A stretch of 64,000 nt of DNA from Actinomycetota bacterium (GTDB taxonomy: Bacteria; Actinomycetota; Actinomycetes; Actinomycetales; Microbacteriaceae), in assembly GCA_030840335.1 (NCBI GenBank), contig JAUZFR010000077.1, positions 1-64,000 on the forward strand. Reading direction: 5' to 3'. The notes under the pieces are model-generated. The model worked only from the letters and a program-made list of their open reading frames with translations, did no database searches and was not told the origin of the DNA. This document shows positions 33,180-42,087 of this stretch, one piece after another; position 1 is the first letter of the stretch, and each line of letters opens with the position of its first letter. Both the position numbers and the translations under genes were made by a program.

Positions 33180-34454
33180 ATGCAGTGCGACGGGGGTCCA
33201 GGCTTGATACGTCAATGGGTGAGGCGGTGCGTCGGTCTGGCCTCGAGGAGGCTCGTACCGCTCGGACAGGACTTGTCGAACGGTCCGCGTCCTCCCGCTC
33301 GAACCGTTGTGCATGCGTCGGGCGAGACTCCACAGCGCATCCTGTTGCTCGGCGGCGGGCCAGCTGTCGGATACGGCGTCGGCACCCACGACCTCGCTCT
33401 CGGCGGCCAGCTCACGAGAGCTATTGCCGCGGCAACAGGGCGCGGGGCTGACACCGAAGTGTTTGCGCGGGCCAATCTCTCCGCGGCCGGAACTCTGCCG
33501 CTCGTCACATCCATCTCCCCCGAGCGGTTCGACGCCGTCGTTCTCACGATCGGGCTGCAGGACGCGCTCGCGTTCGCCAGTACGGACCAATGGCTGAGCG
33601 AGATGCAGTCCGTTCTGACCGCCATCCTGTCGCGCGCGAAGTCGCGAACCGTGATCTTTCTGGTCGCTGTTCCTCCCGTCTCCCACCTGGTCGCGTTGCC
33701 CCGCATCTCCGCAACTCTGCTGGATCGGTCTGCCGCCCGCCTGAACCGCGCGCTCGTCAGTCTCAGTGCGAGCAACGACGCGGTCTTCTTCGTTCCATTC
33801 ACGGCGCCCTCCGCACAGGATGGCCTTCATCACCATGGACAGTCGACTTACCGCCTCTGGGCCCAGGAGCTCGCGAAGACCATTGGACCCGTCATGCTCG
33901 GCCGCATCGGTCGCGGTCGCCCTGCGCTCGACGAGCATGCGCGACAGAGCGCGCTCGATCGGCTGAACATCCTCGACACCGAGCCGGAGGACCGCTTCGA
34001 CCGGATTACCACGCTGGCCCAGCGCTACTTCGGAGCCGCGGCGGCCGCGATCACGCTCGTCGATCGTGACAGGCAGTGGTTCAAGTCAAGTCGCGGAATT
34101 GCCGTCACCGAAACCTCTCGGAGCGTGGCAATGTGCGATTACACGATTCGCGGCAGCCAGAGCTTCGTGGTGAGCGACCTCCTCGAGGATCCCCGATTCG
34201 CTAACGCGTACAAGGTGAACTCGGGGCAGAACTTTCGCGCCTACGCCGGATTTCCGCTGGAGAGCCCCGAAGGACACAGGATCGGTGCGCTGTGCGTGTT
34301 CGATACGAAACCGCGCATCTTCACGGCAGAGGACATCGTCTTTCTCCGCGAATTGGCTTATCTCGCTCAGGAGCAGCTGTGGCTTGGTGCCCCAGCGCCA
34401 GGTGAGCTTGTCCGCGGCGAGGTCACTCAGAGACCGACGGTGCGAGCCTCATAG
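33180..34454 (+). CDS. SGNH-like domain fused to a GAF domain
   Basis: The product is about 424 residues from ATG 33180. A TAGCGT box at 33143-33148 places transcription start near 33155, so the upstream GTG 33120 is unlikely. Residues 50-230 are SGNH-like (RILLLGGGPAVGYGV and DGLHHHGQSTYRLW), but the nucleophile Ser of block I is replaced by Gly/Pro. Residues 255-400 are a GAF domain (ALDRLNILDTEPEDRFDRI, then DRDRQWFKSSRG, then YAGFPLESPEGHRIGALCV). It may be a sensor that kept the SGNH fold as a binding module. Its last 28 bases overlap the convergent glycosyltransferase gene. Confidence 0.85.
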   Translation: MQCDGGPGLIRQWVRRCVGLASRRLVPLGQDLSNGPRPPARTVVHASGETPQRILLLGGGPAVGYGVGTHDLALGGQLTRAIAAATGRGADTEVFARANLSAAGTLPLVTSISPERFDAVVLTIGLQDALAFASTDQWLSEMQSVLTAILSRAKSRTVIFLVAVPPVSHLVALPRISATLLDRSAARLNRALVSLSASNDAVFFVPFTAPSAQDGLHHHGQSTYRLWAQELAKTIGPVMLGRIGRGRPALDEHARQSALDRLNILDTEPEDRFDRITTLAQRYFGAAAAAITLVDRDRQWFKSSRGIAVTETSRSVAMCDYTIRGSQSFVVSDLLEDPRFANAYKVNSGQNFRAYAGFPLESPEGHRIGALCVFDTKPRIFTAEDIVFLRELAYLAQEQLWLGAPAPGELVRGEVTQRPTVRAS

Positions 34455-35500
34455 ACGGCCGTGATGGCGCCAAGGAGAGCCTCAGCGGACCGATTCCAGC
34501 TGAAGTCCGCCGCACGGGTGCGTGCGCGGGCTGATCGGCGATCCCACTCGGCGCGATCATCCAGCTCGTGAACGGCTGCCGCGACCGACTCGGGCGACGT
34601 CGGGTCGAAGAAAATGGCCGCGTCGGCGCCGATTTCTCGAAAGATGTCGATATCGCTTACGACGATCGGTGTTCCCCCCGCCATCGCTTCGATGAGCGGA
34701 AGCCCGAATCCTTCATTGAGGGATGCCGACACGAGTGCGGTCGCGGTCGACAGGATCTCTGCATACTCTTCGTCACTCACGCCCTGATGGAACCGGAGTG
34801 ATCCCGTGGGCGCCAAAGCGGACAGCGTCTCGACGGTCTCTTTCGATGCCCGGCTCAGCAGGTGAAGGGTGTAGCCCGGAAGGAGGTGCATCGATCGCGC
34901 AAGCAGCTCGACGTTCTTGTAGGGCATGAACGACCCCATGTATACGAGGGCGTGGCCGGGCGCGGCGTCCCTGCCGACGAAGTCGGAATCGACGGCGTTC
35001 GACACGATGGTGATCGGATGTCTCGTCAGCCTGTGCCGCAGCATGAGATCCCGCGTCGTCGCCGAAACCGTTGCGTGCGCATCCGCACGTTTGAGTAACG
35101 CTCGCTGCGGCGCCCAGGACAGGTGATACAGGCGCCAGAGGATCCGGATGTGCCAGGCCAGGTCTCGTGGCGGCGTGCGGTTCTCGTAGTAGATCAGGTC
35201 GTGCACCGTCGTGACAAGACCGAAGCGGCGTCCAAACGGGCCCATCGTCTGCATGGGTGTGAAGACAACGTCTGGTGAGTATTTGTTAAACCGCCGCGAC
35301 ACGAACGGCTCTGTGACCGCGGTCGGCGACGGCCCGAGCACCCACGGAAGGTCGGGGAGCATCTCGAGCTGGCGTTCATCCGACACGATCATCGTCACCG
35401 GGTGCAGCTTGCCGAAAGCGCCGACGAGTCCGGCCGTGTAGCGACTGATTCCGTCATGCCGATCGAGGCGGGTGTAACGGCAATCGAAGAGGACCTTCAC
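34427..35500 (-). CDS. GT4-family glycosyltransferase
   Basis: The 357-residue protein is a GT-B fold transferase: VLFDCRYTRLDRHDGISRY at the acceptor end, VTTVHDLIYYENR in the middle, and the nucleotide-sugar site VYMGSFMPYKNVELL with NEGFGLPLIEAMAGGTPIVVS (the E-x7-E motif). It adds a sugar from a nucleotide or lipid donor to a glycan or lipid acceptor. The GTG start overlaps the TGA of the hydrolase gene upstream, so the two form an operon. Confidence 0.9.
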   Translation of the reverse strand: MKVLFDCRYTRLDRHDGISRYTAGLVGAFGKLHPVTMIVSDERQLEMLPDLPWVLGPSPTAVTEPFVSRRFNKYSPDVVFTPMQTMGPFGRRFGLVTTVHDLIYYENRTPPRDLAWHIRILWRLYHLSWAPQRALLKRADAHATVSATTRDLMLRHRLTRHPITIVSNAVDSDFVGRDAAPGHALVYMGSFMPYKNVELLARSMHLLPGYTLHLLSRASKETVETLSALAPTGSLRFHQGVSDEEYAEILSTATALVSASLNEGFGLPLIEAMAGGTPIVVSDIDIFREIGADAAIFFDPTSPESVAAAVHELDDRAEWDRRSARARTRAADFSWNRSAEALLGAITAVYEARTVGL

Positions 35501-36408
35501 CGCGACGTTGCGCTCAGTCGACCGACCCCGAGGAAGTCGATGATGTACCCGGCGGCCTGCCGCGGGGTCTCGTAGTGGATGAGGTGCCCCACCCCTGGGA
35601 TCACGTGCAGAGTCGAATCCGAAAGCAGCGAAGCGAGTTTCTGCTCGTCAGCCACGCTGGTGATCGGATCGTCGCTCGCTGCGATCAACAGGGTCGGAAC
35701 GTGGATGTCCGGAGCGAACTGGATGACGTTGTTGCTCGTCGATGCCCTGAAGGCGTCGAGTACCGTATCGCGATCGGAGAACCGGCTGAAGTAGGTGAGG
35801 TGCTGGTCGTGGATCCAACGACGCAAACCCTTGTCCCGAGTCTTCGCCATGGTCTCGGTCATGAAACGAACGACCAGCCTGCTGCCCAGCAGGCGAAGTC
35901 CGAGTTTCTCCGGCAGCCAGGTTGCGGCCCGGTAGTAGAAGACCGCGAGTGCGGTGAGAATTGCCTTCGGTCCCGCCAAAGCGGGCGCGGCAATCGGATT
36001 GACAAGGATCAGGCGCGGAGTCGCAAGCCCTCCGGCGACAGCGGCCGCAGCGACGATCGACCCGAACGAGTGGCCGAGTATGACGGGCCGCTCCGCAAGC
36101 TCAAGCGAGTCGACGAACGCAGCCAGCCAGGCCGCGTATCCGTGGATGTCATGTGAGCCCTTTGCCATCGGCGTCGAGTCGCCGAAACCCGGCAGATCGG
36201 GACTCACGATACGGATGCCCTCGAGCTGTGCGACCACCGGCTCAAGGCCGTGGTGCTCGCCTCTGAATCCGTGGACCACGACGATCGTGGTCGGCGCATC
36301 CAGCGGACCGTAGTCCCAGTAACCGGTGTCGCTTCCGAGCACAGAGACTCGCGCATCGCGCACGGGCGTCGCTGCGATTTGCGCGGCATAGGGATTCGTC
36401 ACAGGCAT
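35497..36408 (-). CDS. Alpha/beta hydrolase
   Basis: I use the ATG at 36408; a TTG at 36417 is in frame. The 303-residue protein has VVVHGFRGEHHGL (oxyanion strand), the nucleophile elbow GHSFGS, ASDDPITS (acid) and PGVGHLIHYE (His). Cytosolic alpha/beta hydrolases of this type cleave esters or C-C bonds; no substrate is indicated. It is translationally coupled to the glycosyltransferase gene, which might place it in the same glycolipid pathway. Confidence 0.88.
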   Translation of the reverse strand: MPVTNPYAAQIAATPVRDARVSVLGSDTGYWDYGPLDAPTTIVVVHGFRGEHHGLEPVVAQLEGIRIVSPDLPGFGDSTPMAKGSHDIHGYAAWLAAFVDSLELAERPVILGHSFGSIVAAAAVAGGLATPRLILVNPIAAPALAGPKAILTALAVFYYRAATWLPEKLGLRLLGSRLVVRFMTETMAKTRDKGLRRWIHDQHLTYFSRFSDRDTVLDAFRASTSNNVIQFAPDIHVPTLLIAASDDPITSVADEQKLASLLSDSTLHVIPGVGHLIHYETPRQAAGYIIDFLGVGRLSATSR

Positions 36409-36461
36409 CTCGAGCAATTCTACGAGTGCCCATGCACTACAAGCGCTTACAGCCCTGCACC

Positions 36462-36467
36462 TAGACT
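36462..36467 (+). promoter_or_regulatory. -10 box TAGACT for leaderless treS
   Basis: TAGACT ends six bases before the treS GTG at 36474. No ribosome binding site is present. Confidence 0.45.
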
Positions 36468-36473
36468 CGAAAA

Positions 36474-38195
36474 GTGACCTTCACCGCGCCAATCCAATTG
36501 CCAGGACTTGCCCTCGACAACGAGTGGTATCGTCGCGCCGTCTTTTATGAAGTCATGGTGCGCAGTTACGTCGATAGCAATGGCGACGGCTCCGGTGATC
36601 TCAGTGGACTGATCTCCCGTCTCGACTACCTGCAGTGGCTTGGAGTGGATGCGCTCTGGCTTCCGCCCATCTATTCATCACCGTTGAAGGACGGTGGCTA
36701 CGATGTCTCCGACTTCCGCACGATCCTTCCCGAATTCGGCACAGTCGAAGAATTTCGGGAACTCGTCACCAAGGCGCACGAGCGCAACATGCGCATCGTC
36801 ATCGACTATCCGCTGAACCACACTTCGGATGCTCACGACTGGTTCCAGCAGTCGCGATCAGACCCTGAGGGTCCGTACGGCGATTACTACGTTTGGAGCG
36901 ACACCGACGAGAAGTACGAAAACATCCGCATCATCTTCGTTGACACCGAAGAGTCGAACTGGACGTTTGATCCGGTGCGGCGCCAGTTCTTCTTCCACCG
37001 CTTCTTCTCGCACCAGCCAGACCTGAACTTCGAGAACCCCGCCGTTCGCGACGAGGTCATGGGGATCGTGCGTTTCTGGCTCGACATGGGCGTGGATGGC
37101 ATCCGGCTGGATGCGATCCCGTACCTCTTCGAGACTGAGGAAGGCAACGGCGAGGGCGAGCCCGCCACCCACGCGTACATCCGCGAGTTGCGGGCGATGA
37201 TGGATCGGGAGTACCCGGGCCGCATCCTGATCGCCGAAGCGAACCAGTGGCCTCAGGAGGTGGTGTCGTTCTACGGCACCGAAGAGGAGCCGGAATGCCA
37301 TATGGCCTTCGACTTCCCGGTGATGCCTCGCATTTTCTACTCACTCCGGGCTCAGCAGGCTGGCGAGCTGACGCGAATCCTCGCCGAGACGACCGACGTG
37401 CCGCCTGGGGCCGGCTGGGGCGTATTCCTGCGCAATCACGACGAGCTGACGCTCGAGATGGTTTCCGAGGAGTACCGGCAGGCGATGTACGGCTGGTACG
37501 CCTACGACCCGCGGATGCGATCGAACATCGGCATTCGCCGTCGACTCGCTCCCCTGCTCGACAACTCACGTGCAGAGCTCGAACTCGCCCACGCGCTGCT
37601 GTTCGCGCTCAAGGGCAGCCCGTTCCTGTACTACGGCGACGAAATCGGCATGGGTGACAACATCTGGCTCCCCGACCGGGACAGCTCTCGTACCCCGATG
37701 CAGTGGAATCCAGACCGCAATGCCGGCTTCTCCAGTGCAGATCCGGGCAAGCTGTATCTACCCGTCGTGCAGTCGCTCGTCTACAACTACAACCTCATCA
37801 ACGTCGAGTCACAGCTTGCGCAGTCCCGCTCGCTGCTTCACTGGATCCGCAACGTGATTCACGTGCGCAAGGCTCATCCGACCTTTGGCCTCGGTTCGCT
37901 GACGATCCTGTCGACCAACCACGAATCGGTTCTCGCGTTTGTTCGCGAGTACGAGGGATCGGGGTCGCAGTTCGGGGATGCCGCGGAGCGCATCCTCTGC
38001 GTGTTCAGTTTCTCGCACAACCCCGTATCGGTGGAGATCTCCGCTGAGGCGCTCGCGGGAGCCCCACTGTTCGACCTGTTCGGCGGCGGCCAGTTCCCCA
38101 CGGTTGCGGACGACGGCAAGCTCACGCTCACGCTCGGAACGCAGAGTTTCTACTGGCTCCACGTGGGCGAGCAGCAATTCGGCGTTGGTCGCTGA
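36474..38195 (+). CDS. treS: Trehalose synthase (maltose alpha-D-glucosyltransferase)
   Basis: The 573-residue GH13 enzyme has the conserved regions VIDYPLNHTSDAH, DGIRLDAIPYLFE (catalytic Asp), RILIAEANQWPQE (catalytic Glu) and FLRNHDELTLE. It also has the TreS-typical PLLDNSRAELELAHALLF. It interconverts maltose and trehalose. It is not fused to a maltokinase, and no maltokinase gene lies next to it. Together with glgA/glgC 4 kb away, it suggests a link between trehalose and glycogen-type glucan, as in mycobacteria; that link is inference here. Confidence 0.95.
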   Translation: MTFTAPIQLPGLALDNEWYRRAVFYEVMVRSYVDSNGDGSGDLSGLISRLDYLQWLGVDALWLPPIYSSPLKDGGYDVSDFRTILPEFGTVEEFRELVTKAHERNMRIVIDYPLNHTSDAHDWFQQSRSDPEGPYGDYYVWSDTDEKYENIRIIFVDTEESNWTFDPVRRQFFFHRFFSHQPDLNFENPAVRDEVMGIVRFWLDMGVDGIRLDAIPYLFETEEGNGEGEPATHAYIRELRAMMDREYPGRILIAEANQWPQEVVSFYGTEEEPECHMAFDFPVMPRIFYSLRAQQAGELTRILAETTDVPPGAGWGVFLRNHDELTLEMVSEEYRQAMYGWYAYDPRMRSNIGIRRRLAPLLDNSRAELELAHALLFALKGSPFLYYGDEIGMGDNIWLPDRDSSRTPMQWNPDRNAGFSSADPGKLYLPVVQSLVYNYNLINVESQLAQSRSLLHWIRNVIHVRKAHPTFGLGSLTILSTNHESVLAFVREYEGSGSQFGDAAERILCVFSFSHNPVSVEISAEALAGAPLFDLFGGGQFPTVADDGKLTLTLGTQSFYWLHVGEQQFGVGR

Positions 38196-38238
38196 CGCCA
38201 CTCCGGGGAGGCGGCGCGTCAGCGTCGGACGCCCGATC

Positions 38239-38244
38239 TAAAGT
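38239..38244 (+). promoter_or_regulatory. -10 box TAAAGT for the exonuclease gene
   Basis: TAAAGT ends six bases before ATG 38251, supporting that start and a leaderless transcript. Confidence 0.4.
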
Positions 38245-38250
38245 GTGTGC

Positions 38251-38940
38251 ATGAGCAATTCCTGGTTCGACACCCTCGGCGTATTCGATCTTGAGACGAC
38301 GGGAATTGACGTCGAAACGAGCCGCATCGTCTCCGCCCACGTTGGCGTGCTCGACACCGCGGGCGAGTTGGTCGAGGAGTGGAACTGGCTCGCAGACCCC
38401 GGCATCGAGATCCCCGAGCAGGCCAGCGCGGTACACGGCATCTCGACAGCGCGTGCGCGGGCCGAGGGCAGGCCGGCCGCCGAAGTCGTGGCAGAGATCA
38501 TCCTCGTTCTGAGTCGCTTGTTCGACCGTGGCCTCGCGGTCACCATCTACAACGCGCCGTACGACCTGAGCCTCCTGCACTACGAGGCACTTCGCTATAA
38601 CCTCGAGCCGCTGACGGAGCCTGCGCCGATCATCGACCCGCTGGTGCTCGATCGTGTTGTCGACCGCTACCGCAAGGGCAAGCGCACACTCGAAGCCGCC
38701 GCGGTCGCTTACGGAGTCGACCTGACGGATGCGCACGATGCCAGCGCCGATGCGGTCGCCGCGGGGCGGGTTGCGCAGGCCATGGCTCGTAAGTTTCCCG
38801 CCCAGTTGGCCATCGAATCCACGATCCTTCACACGCAGCAAGTCGCGTGGTGCTCGGAGCAGGCCATCGACTTCCAGGCCTACATGCGCCGCACACACAA
38901 CCCCGAATACACGACATCAGGCGTGTGGCCCATTCGCTGA
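38251..38940 (+). CDS. DEDDh 3'-5' exonuclease (DnaQ/epsilon-like)
   Basis: The 229-residue protein has exo motif I GVFDLETTGID, motif II YNAPYDLSLL and motif III HDASADAVAAG. This is the DEDDh arrangement of DNA polymerase III epsilon and related proofreading or repair exonucleases. Stand-alone copies of this size are common in actinobacteria. A GTG at 38245 is in frame but sits inside the promoter spacing. Confidence 0.9.
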   Translation: MSNSWFDTLGVFDLETTGIDVETSRIVSAHVGVLDTAGELVEEWNWLADPGIEIPEQASAVHGISTARARAEGRPAAEVVAEIILVLSRLFDRGLAVTIYNAPYDLSLLHYEALRYNLEPLTEPAPIIDPLVLDRVVDRYRKGKRTLEAAAVAYGVDLTDAHDASADAVAAGRVAQAMARKFPAQLAIESTILHTQQVAWCSEQAIDFQAYMRRTHNPEYTTSGVWPIR

Positions 38941-39064
38941 TCAGGCCCATTCGCTGAGCAAGCCTCTGCGCTGAGCAAGCCACAGGGTCGGTCGAAGTAG
39001 GCCAGCGCGTCGACAACCACCGCCGCCGCCGACATCACACGCCCGCTACTCGCGGCTCGCTAAT
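38941..39064. repeat. Degenerate short-repeat debris
   Basis: CCCATTCGCTGA occurs at the end of the exonuclease gene and again after its stop. TGCGCTGAGCAAGCC-like units follow twice, then GGTCGGTCGAAGTAGG. These resemble decayed copies of the dispersed GAGC..GTCGAAG element seen in dnaE2. No gene is present. Confidence 0.4.
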
Positions 39065-39094
39065 ATGGGGCACCCCAAAGCAAAGGAGGGCCCC

Positions 39095-39592
39095 GTGGGC
39101 AAGGTGGTCATGTACGGCTCGGTGTCGGTGGACGGCTTCGTCGCGGACGAGAACGACCAGCCCGGACCGCTGTTCGACTGATTGTCCAGCGGTGACGTCC
39201 GGCTGGACGAGAGCGGCGAGTTGAAGGTGTCGCAGACGTCCTACGACTACACCCGGCCGGTCGACCACATGGTCCTCGTGACGCACCGGCCAAAGCCTGC
39301 AGGCTGGGACCCAGAGGCGCCGTTTCACTTCGTCGACGGCGTCGAGGCAGCCGTGGCCAGGGCGCGGGAGCTGGCTGGTGACCGCATCGTCGAGGTCGCA
39401 GCTGGCGACGTCGGTGGCCAGGTGCTTGCCGCGGGCCTGGCCGACGAGGTGCGGATGGACGTCGTACCAGTAGTGTTCGGGTCCGGCAAGCGCTACTTCG
39501 GGTCGGTCCACGCACAGCACCTGTTGGAGGATCCCGATGCGGCGGTTCAGGGCAACCGGGTGCTTCACCTGCGCTATCGGGTGCGGCGTTGA
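39095..39592 (+). pseudogene. RibD C-terminal/dihydrofolate reductase-like gene, inactivated
   Basis: A ribosome binding site AAGGAGGG at 39083-39090 and GTG 39095 begin VGKVVMYGSVSVDGFVADE, the classic start of this reductase family. The frame reaches an in-frame TGA at 39179-39181, where relatives have Trp (FDW), and then continues in the same frame to 39592 (VEVAAGDVGGQVLAAGL, then VVFGSGKRYFG). About 30 residues seem missing between SYDYTRP and VDHMVLV, relative to the family. Two lesions indicate a true pseudogene and not a sequencing error. Confidence 0.85.
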
Positions 39593-39611
39593 CCGATCTG
39601 AGCGGGTACTC

Positions 39612-39645
39612 ACAAAAGGCGACCGGCTCGAGCCGATCGCCTTGT
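39612..39645 (-). terminator. Intrinsic terminator for rpmE2
   Basis: On the minus strand, AGGCGATCGGCTCGAGCCGGTCGCCTTTT forms a long GC stem followed by four T residues. It starts about 20 bases after the rpmE2 stop codon. Confidence 0.8.
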
Positions 39646-39665
39646 GTAGAGCTTGTGTGTACTGC

Positions 39666-39914
39666 TTACTTGCCGAAGCCCTTGTAGCGCGAGTTGAACT
39701 TCTCGACGCGGCCGGCGGAGTCGAGGATGCGCTGCTTGCCCGTGTAGAACGGGTGCGATGCCGACGAGATTTCGACATCAATGACGGGGTAGGTCACGCC
39801 GTCGAGCTCGATCGTCTTGTCGCTGGTTGCGGTCGAGCGCGTCAGGAAGGTCTCACCGGAGGCCAGGTCGCGGAACACGATCGGCGCGTACGTGGGGTGA
39901 ATGTCTGTCTTCAT
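39666..39914 (-). CDS. rpmE2: 50S ribosomal protein L31 type B
   Basis: The 82-residue protein begins [20 protein letters not shown] and contains [15 protein letters not shown]. It lacks the CxxC zinc ligands of type A L31, so it is the zinc-independent paralog that replaces L31A under zinc limitation in other bacteria. The leader (AAGGATTCGCC before the ATG) shows no clear Zur palindrome by eye. A strong terminator follows. Confidence 0.95.
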   Translation of the reverse strand: MKTDIHPTYAPIVFRDLASGETFLTRSTATSDKTIELDGVTYPVIDVEISSASHPFYTGKQRILDSAGRVEKFNSRYKGFGK

Positions 39915-40048
39915 GGCGAATCCTTGAGTTTGGAGAGTGTTAGGAAAGAAAACCTGCGGCGGAAGACAACGCTCCCAGAGCCGACTCGATAGCTTATCAG
40001 ACCTCTACTGCGGGGTCGAGCTATGACCGACCGGCCTGCGGGCGCGGG

Positions 40049-40831
40049 TCAGCTGGCGCGTGCGGTGAAACGGCCGTTGTCGCTGGTCAACTCGAGCGGA
40101 AGTCCGAACGTCTCGGTCAACTTCTCCGACGTGAGTACTTCATCCAGCGGGCCGGCCGCGGCGATCTTGCCGTTGGACAGCAACAGAGCGTGGGTGAACC
40201 CCTGCGGGATCTCTTCCACGTGGTGCGTGACCATCACGATTGCGGGTGCCGTCGGAGCGCTCGCGAAGCCGCTGAGCAGCTGCAGCAGTTCCTCCCGCGA
40301 TCCGAGATCAAGACTCGCGGCCGGCTCATCGAGCAGGAGGATTTCGGGGTCTGTCATCACGGCGCGGGCTATTTGCACCCGTTTCTGCTCGCCGTCGCTG
40401 AGCGCCCCGAACTTGCGGCCGGACAGCGCGCCGAGTTTCCATTCGTTCAACACTCGTTCAGCGCGCCGCACGTCGACATCCTCGTACTCCTCGTTCCAGC
40501 GACCGGTCACGGAGTATGCGGCGGTCAGCACGACGTTGAGAACTGTCTCGGTGCTCGGGATGCGCTTGCTCATGGCCGACGAGGCAAAGCCGATCCTCGG
40601 TCGCAGTTCGAAAACGTCGACCGCTCCGAGTGTGTCATCGAGGAGAAGGGCCTTGCCCTTGCTCGGGTGAATCAGTGCGGCGGCAATCTGCAGCAGCGTC
40701 GTCTTGCCTGCGCCGTTCGGTCCGAGGATCACCCAGCGCTCCGCGTCATCCACCTCCCAGTTGATGCCGTCGAGGATGCGGTTGCCATCGCGAACGATGG
40801 ATACGTCGGTGAGCTGCAGAACGCGTGCCAT
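40049..40831 (-). CDS. Stand-alone ABC transporter ATP-binding protein
   Basis: The 260-residue ATPase has Walker A LGPNGAGKTTLL, signature LSDGEQKRV and Walker B ILLLDEPAASLDLG with the switch His in VTHHVEEIP. No permease is adjacent, and the protein resembles the YlmA/ModF-like group of orphan ABC ATPases. Its substrate is unknown; a non-transport role is possible. It lies 31 bases downstream of glgA on the same strand. Confidence 0.88.
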   Translation of the reverse strand: MARVLQLTDVSIVRDGNRILDGINWEVDDAERWVILGPNGAGKTTLLQIAAALIHPSKGKALLLDDTLGAVDVFELRPRIGFASSAMSKRIPSTETVLNVVLTAAYSVTGRWNEEYEDVDVRRAERVLNEWKLGALSGRKFGALSDGEQKRVQIARAVMTDPEILLLDEPAASLDLGSREELLQLLSGFASAPTAPAIVMVTHHVEEIPQGFTHALLLSNGKIAAAGPLDEVLTSEKLTETFGLPLELTSDNGRFTARAS

Positions 40832-40862
40832 GATTTGTCCAGCTTAGGGGAGTGAAATCGGG

Positions 40863-42047
40863 TCAGACGAGCGAGGCGTAGATCTCGTTGGTGCGTGTGG
40901 CGATGTGTTCCCAGCTGAATTGCTGCTCGGCGCGAGCGCGCCCGGCTGCGCCCATCTTCTTCGCCAGCTTCGGGTCGCTGACCACCTCGATGAGAGCCGC
41001 AGCGAGGTCGGCGACAAATCGATCCGGATCCAGGGGCGTACCCGTGCCATCCTGCGCTTGCTCGATGGGAACGAGCCGGCCAGTGACGCCATCGTCAACG
41101 ACTTCGGGGATGCCCCCGGTTGCAGTGCCGACGACCGGTGCGCCGCATGCCATGGCCTCGAGGTTGACGATGCCGAGTGGCTCATAGATCGAAGGGCACA
41201 CGAAGGTGGTTGCGGTTGTGAGTACCGCGCGAAGCTCGGTCTGGCTCAGCAGGCGATCAATCCACACGACTCCGTTGCGGAGTTTCTGGAGCGCGGCTAC
41301 GCCATCCCGCACTTCTTCGAGGATCTCGGGAGTATCCGGTGCCCCCGCGCAGAGCACCAGCTGTACGTCGGGCGGGAGCAGCGCTGCTGCGCGCAACAGG
41401 TATGGCAGACCCTTCTGGCGGGTGATGCGGCCGACGAAGACCACGGATGGGCGGCTCGGGTCGATCCCGAGCGCTTTGACGAGGTCGGGGTCCTTGTTCG
41501 GCTTCCAGTGCGCAAGATCGATGCCGTTGTAAACCACTTCGACTTTGCTCTCATCAAGGAGCGGATAGGACCGCAGGATGTCGCGACGCATTCCCTCACT
41601 CACAGCAATGACCTTCGCCGCGCCAGCGAACGCGGTTTGCTCGATCCAGCTCGACAGACGGTATCCCCCGCCGAGCTGTTCGGCCTTCCACGGGCGAAGA
41701 GGTTCGAGGCTGTGCGCCGTCACCACGTGAGGGATTCCATAGAGCAGCGACGCCACATGGCCCGCGGCGTTCGCGTACCAGGTGTGCGAGTGGACGATGT
41801 CGGCACCTTCGACATCCCGGGCGATTTGAAGATCGACGCCGAGCGTGGAGAGGGCGGGATTGGCCCCGGCGAGCTCCGCGGGAACGAGGTAGGACTTCAC
41901 GCCGTCTTCTTCGCGCGGCATGCCAAACGCTCGTACCTCGACCTTGGTGTCTTGCCTGCGAAGCGCCTTGACGAGCTCCGCAACGTGAACTCCGGCCCCT
42001 CCATAGACTTCGGGAGGATATTCACGCGTTATTAGATCGACTCGCAT
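40863..42047 (-). CDS. glgA: Glycogen synthase / maltose-1-phosphate synthase (GT4, GlgA/GlgM type)
   Basis: The 394-residue GT-B enzyme has ITREYPPEVYGGAGVH at the ADP-glucose end, ADIVHSHTWYAN, FVGRITRQKGLPYLL and the E-x7-E motif YEPLGIVNLEAMACG. The form is the actinobacterial short GlgA. Its mycobacterial relative GlgM makes maltose-1-phosphate from ADP-glucose, so either name may fit. A TAGCGT box on the minus strand lies seven bases before the ATG. It is divergent from glgC, which makes its ADP-glucose donor. Confidence 0.9.
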   Translation of the reverse strand: MRVDLITREYPPEVYGGAGVHVAELVKALRRQDTKVEVRAFGMPREEDGVKSYLVPAELAGANPALSTLGVDLQIARDVEGADIVHSHTWYANAAGHVASLLYGIPHVVTAHSLEPLRPWKAEQLGGGYRLSSWIEQTAFAGAAKVIAVSEGMRRDILRSYPLLDESKVEVVYNGIDLAHWKPNKDPDLVKALGIDPSRPSVVFVGRITRQKGLPYLLRAAALLPPDVQLVLCAGAPDTPEILEEVRDGVAALQKLRNGVVWIDRLLSQTELRAVLTTATTFVCPSIYEPLGIVNLEAMACGAPVVGTATGGIPEVVDDGVTGRLVPIEQAQDGTGTPLDPDRFVADLAAALIEVVSDPKLAKKMGAAGRARAEQQFSWEHIATRTNEIYASLV

Positions 42048-42054
42048 GCTCTAG

Positions 42055-42060
42055 ACGCTA
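42055..42060 (-). promoter_or_regulatory. -10 box TAGCGT for glgA
   Basis: Minus-strand TAGCGT ends seven bases before the glgA ATG at 42047, consistent with a leaderless transcript. Confidence 0.4.
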
Positions 42061-42062
42061 GT

Positions 42063-42079
42063 ACAGCGTCGACCGCTGT
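42063..42079. promoter_or_regulatory. Palindrome ACAGCG-N5-CGCTGT between glgA and glgC
   Basis: A perfect 6-bp inverted repeat lies between the two divergent -10 boxes. It could bind one regulator controlling both glucan genes. No regulator is known from the window. Confidence 0.4.
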
Positions 42080-42081
42080 CC

Positions 42082-42087
42082 TACTCT
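42082..42087 (+). promoter_or_regulatory. -10 box TACTCT for leaderless glgC
   Basis: TACTCT ends six bases before the glgC ATG at 42094. Confidence 0.45.
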
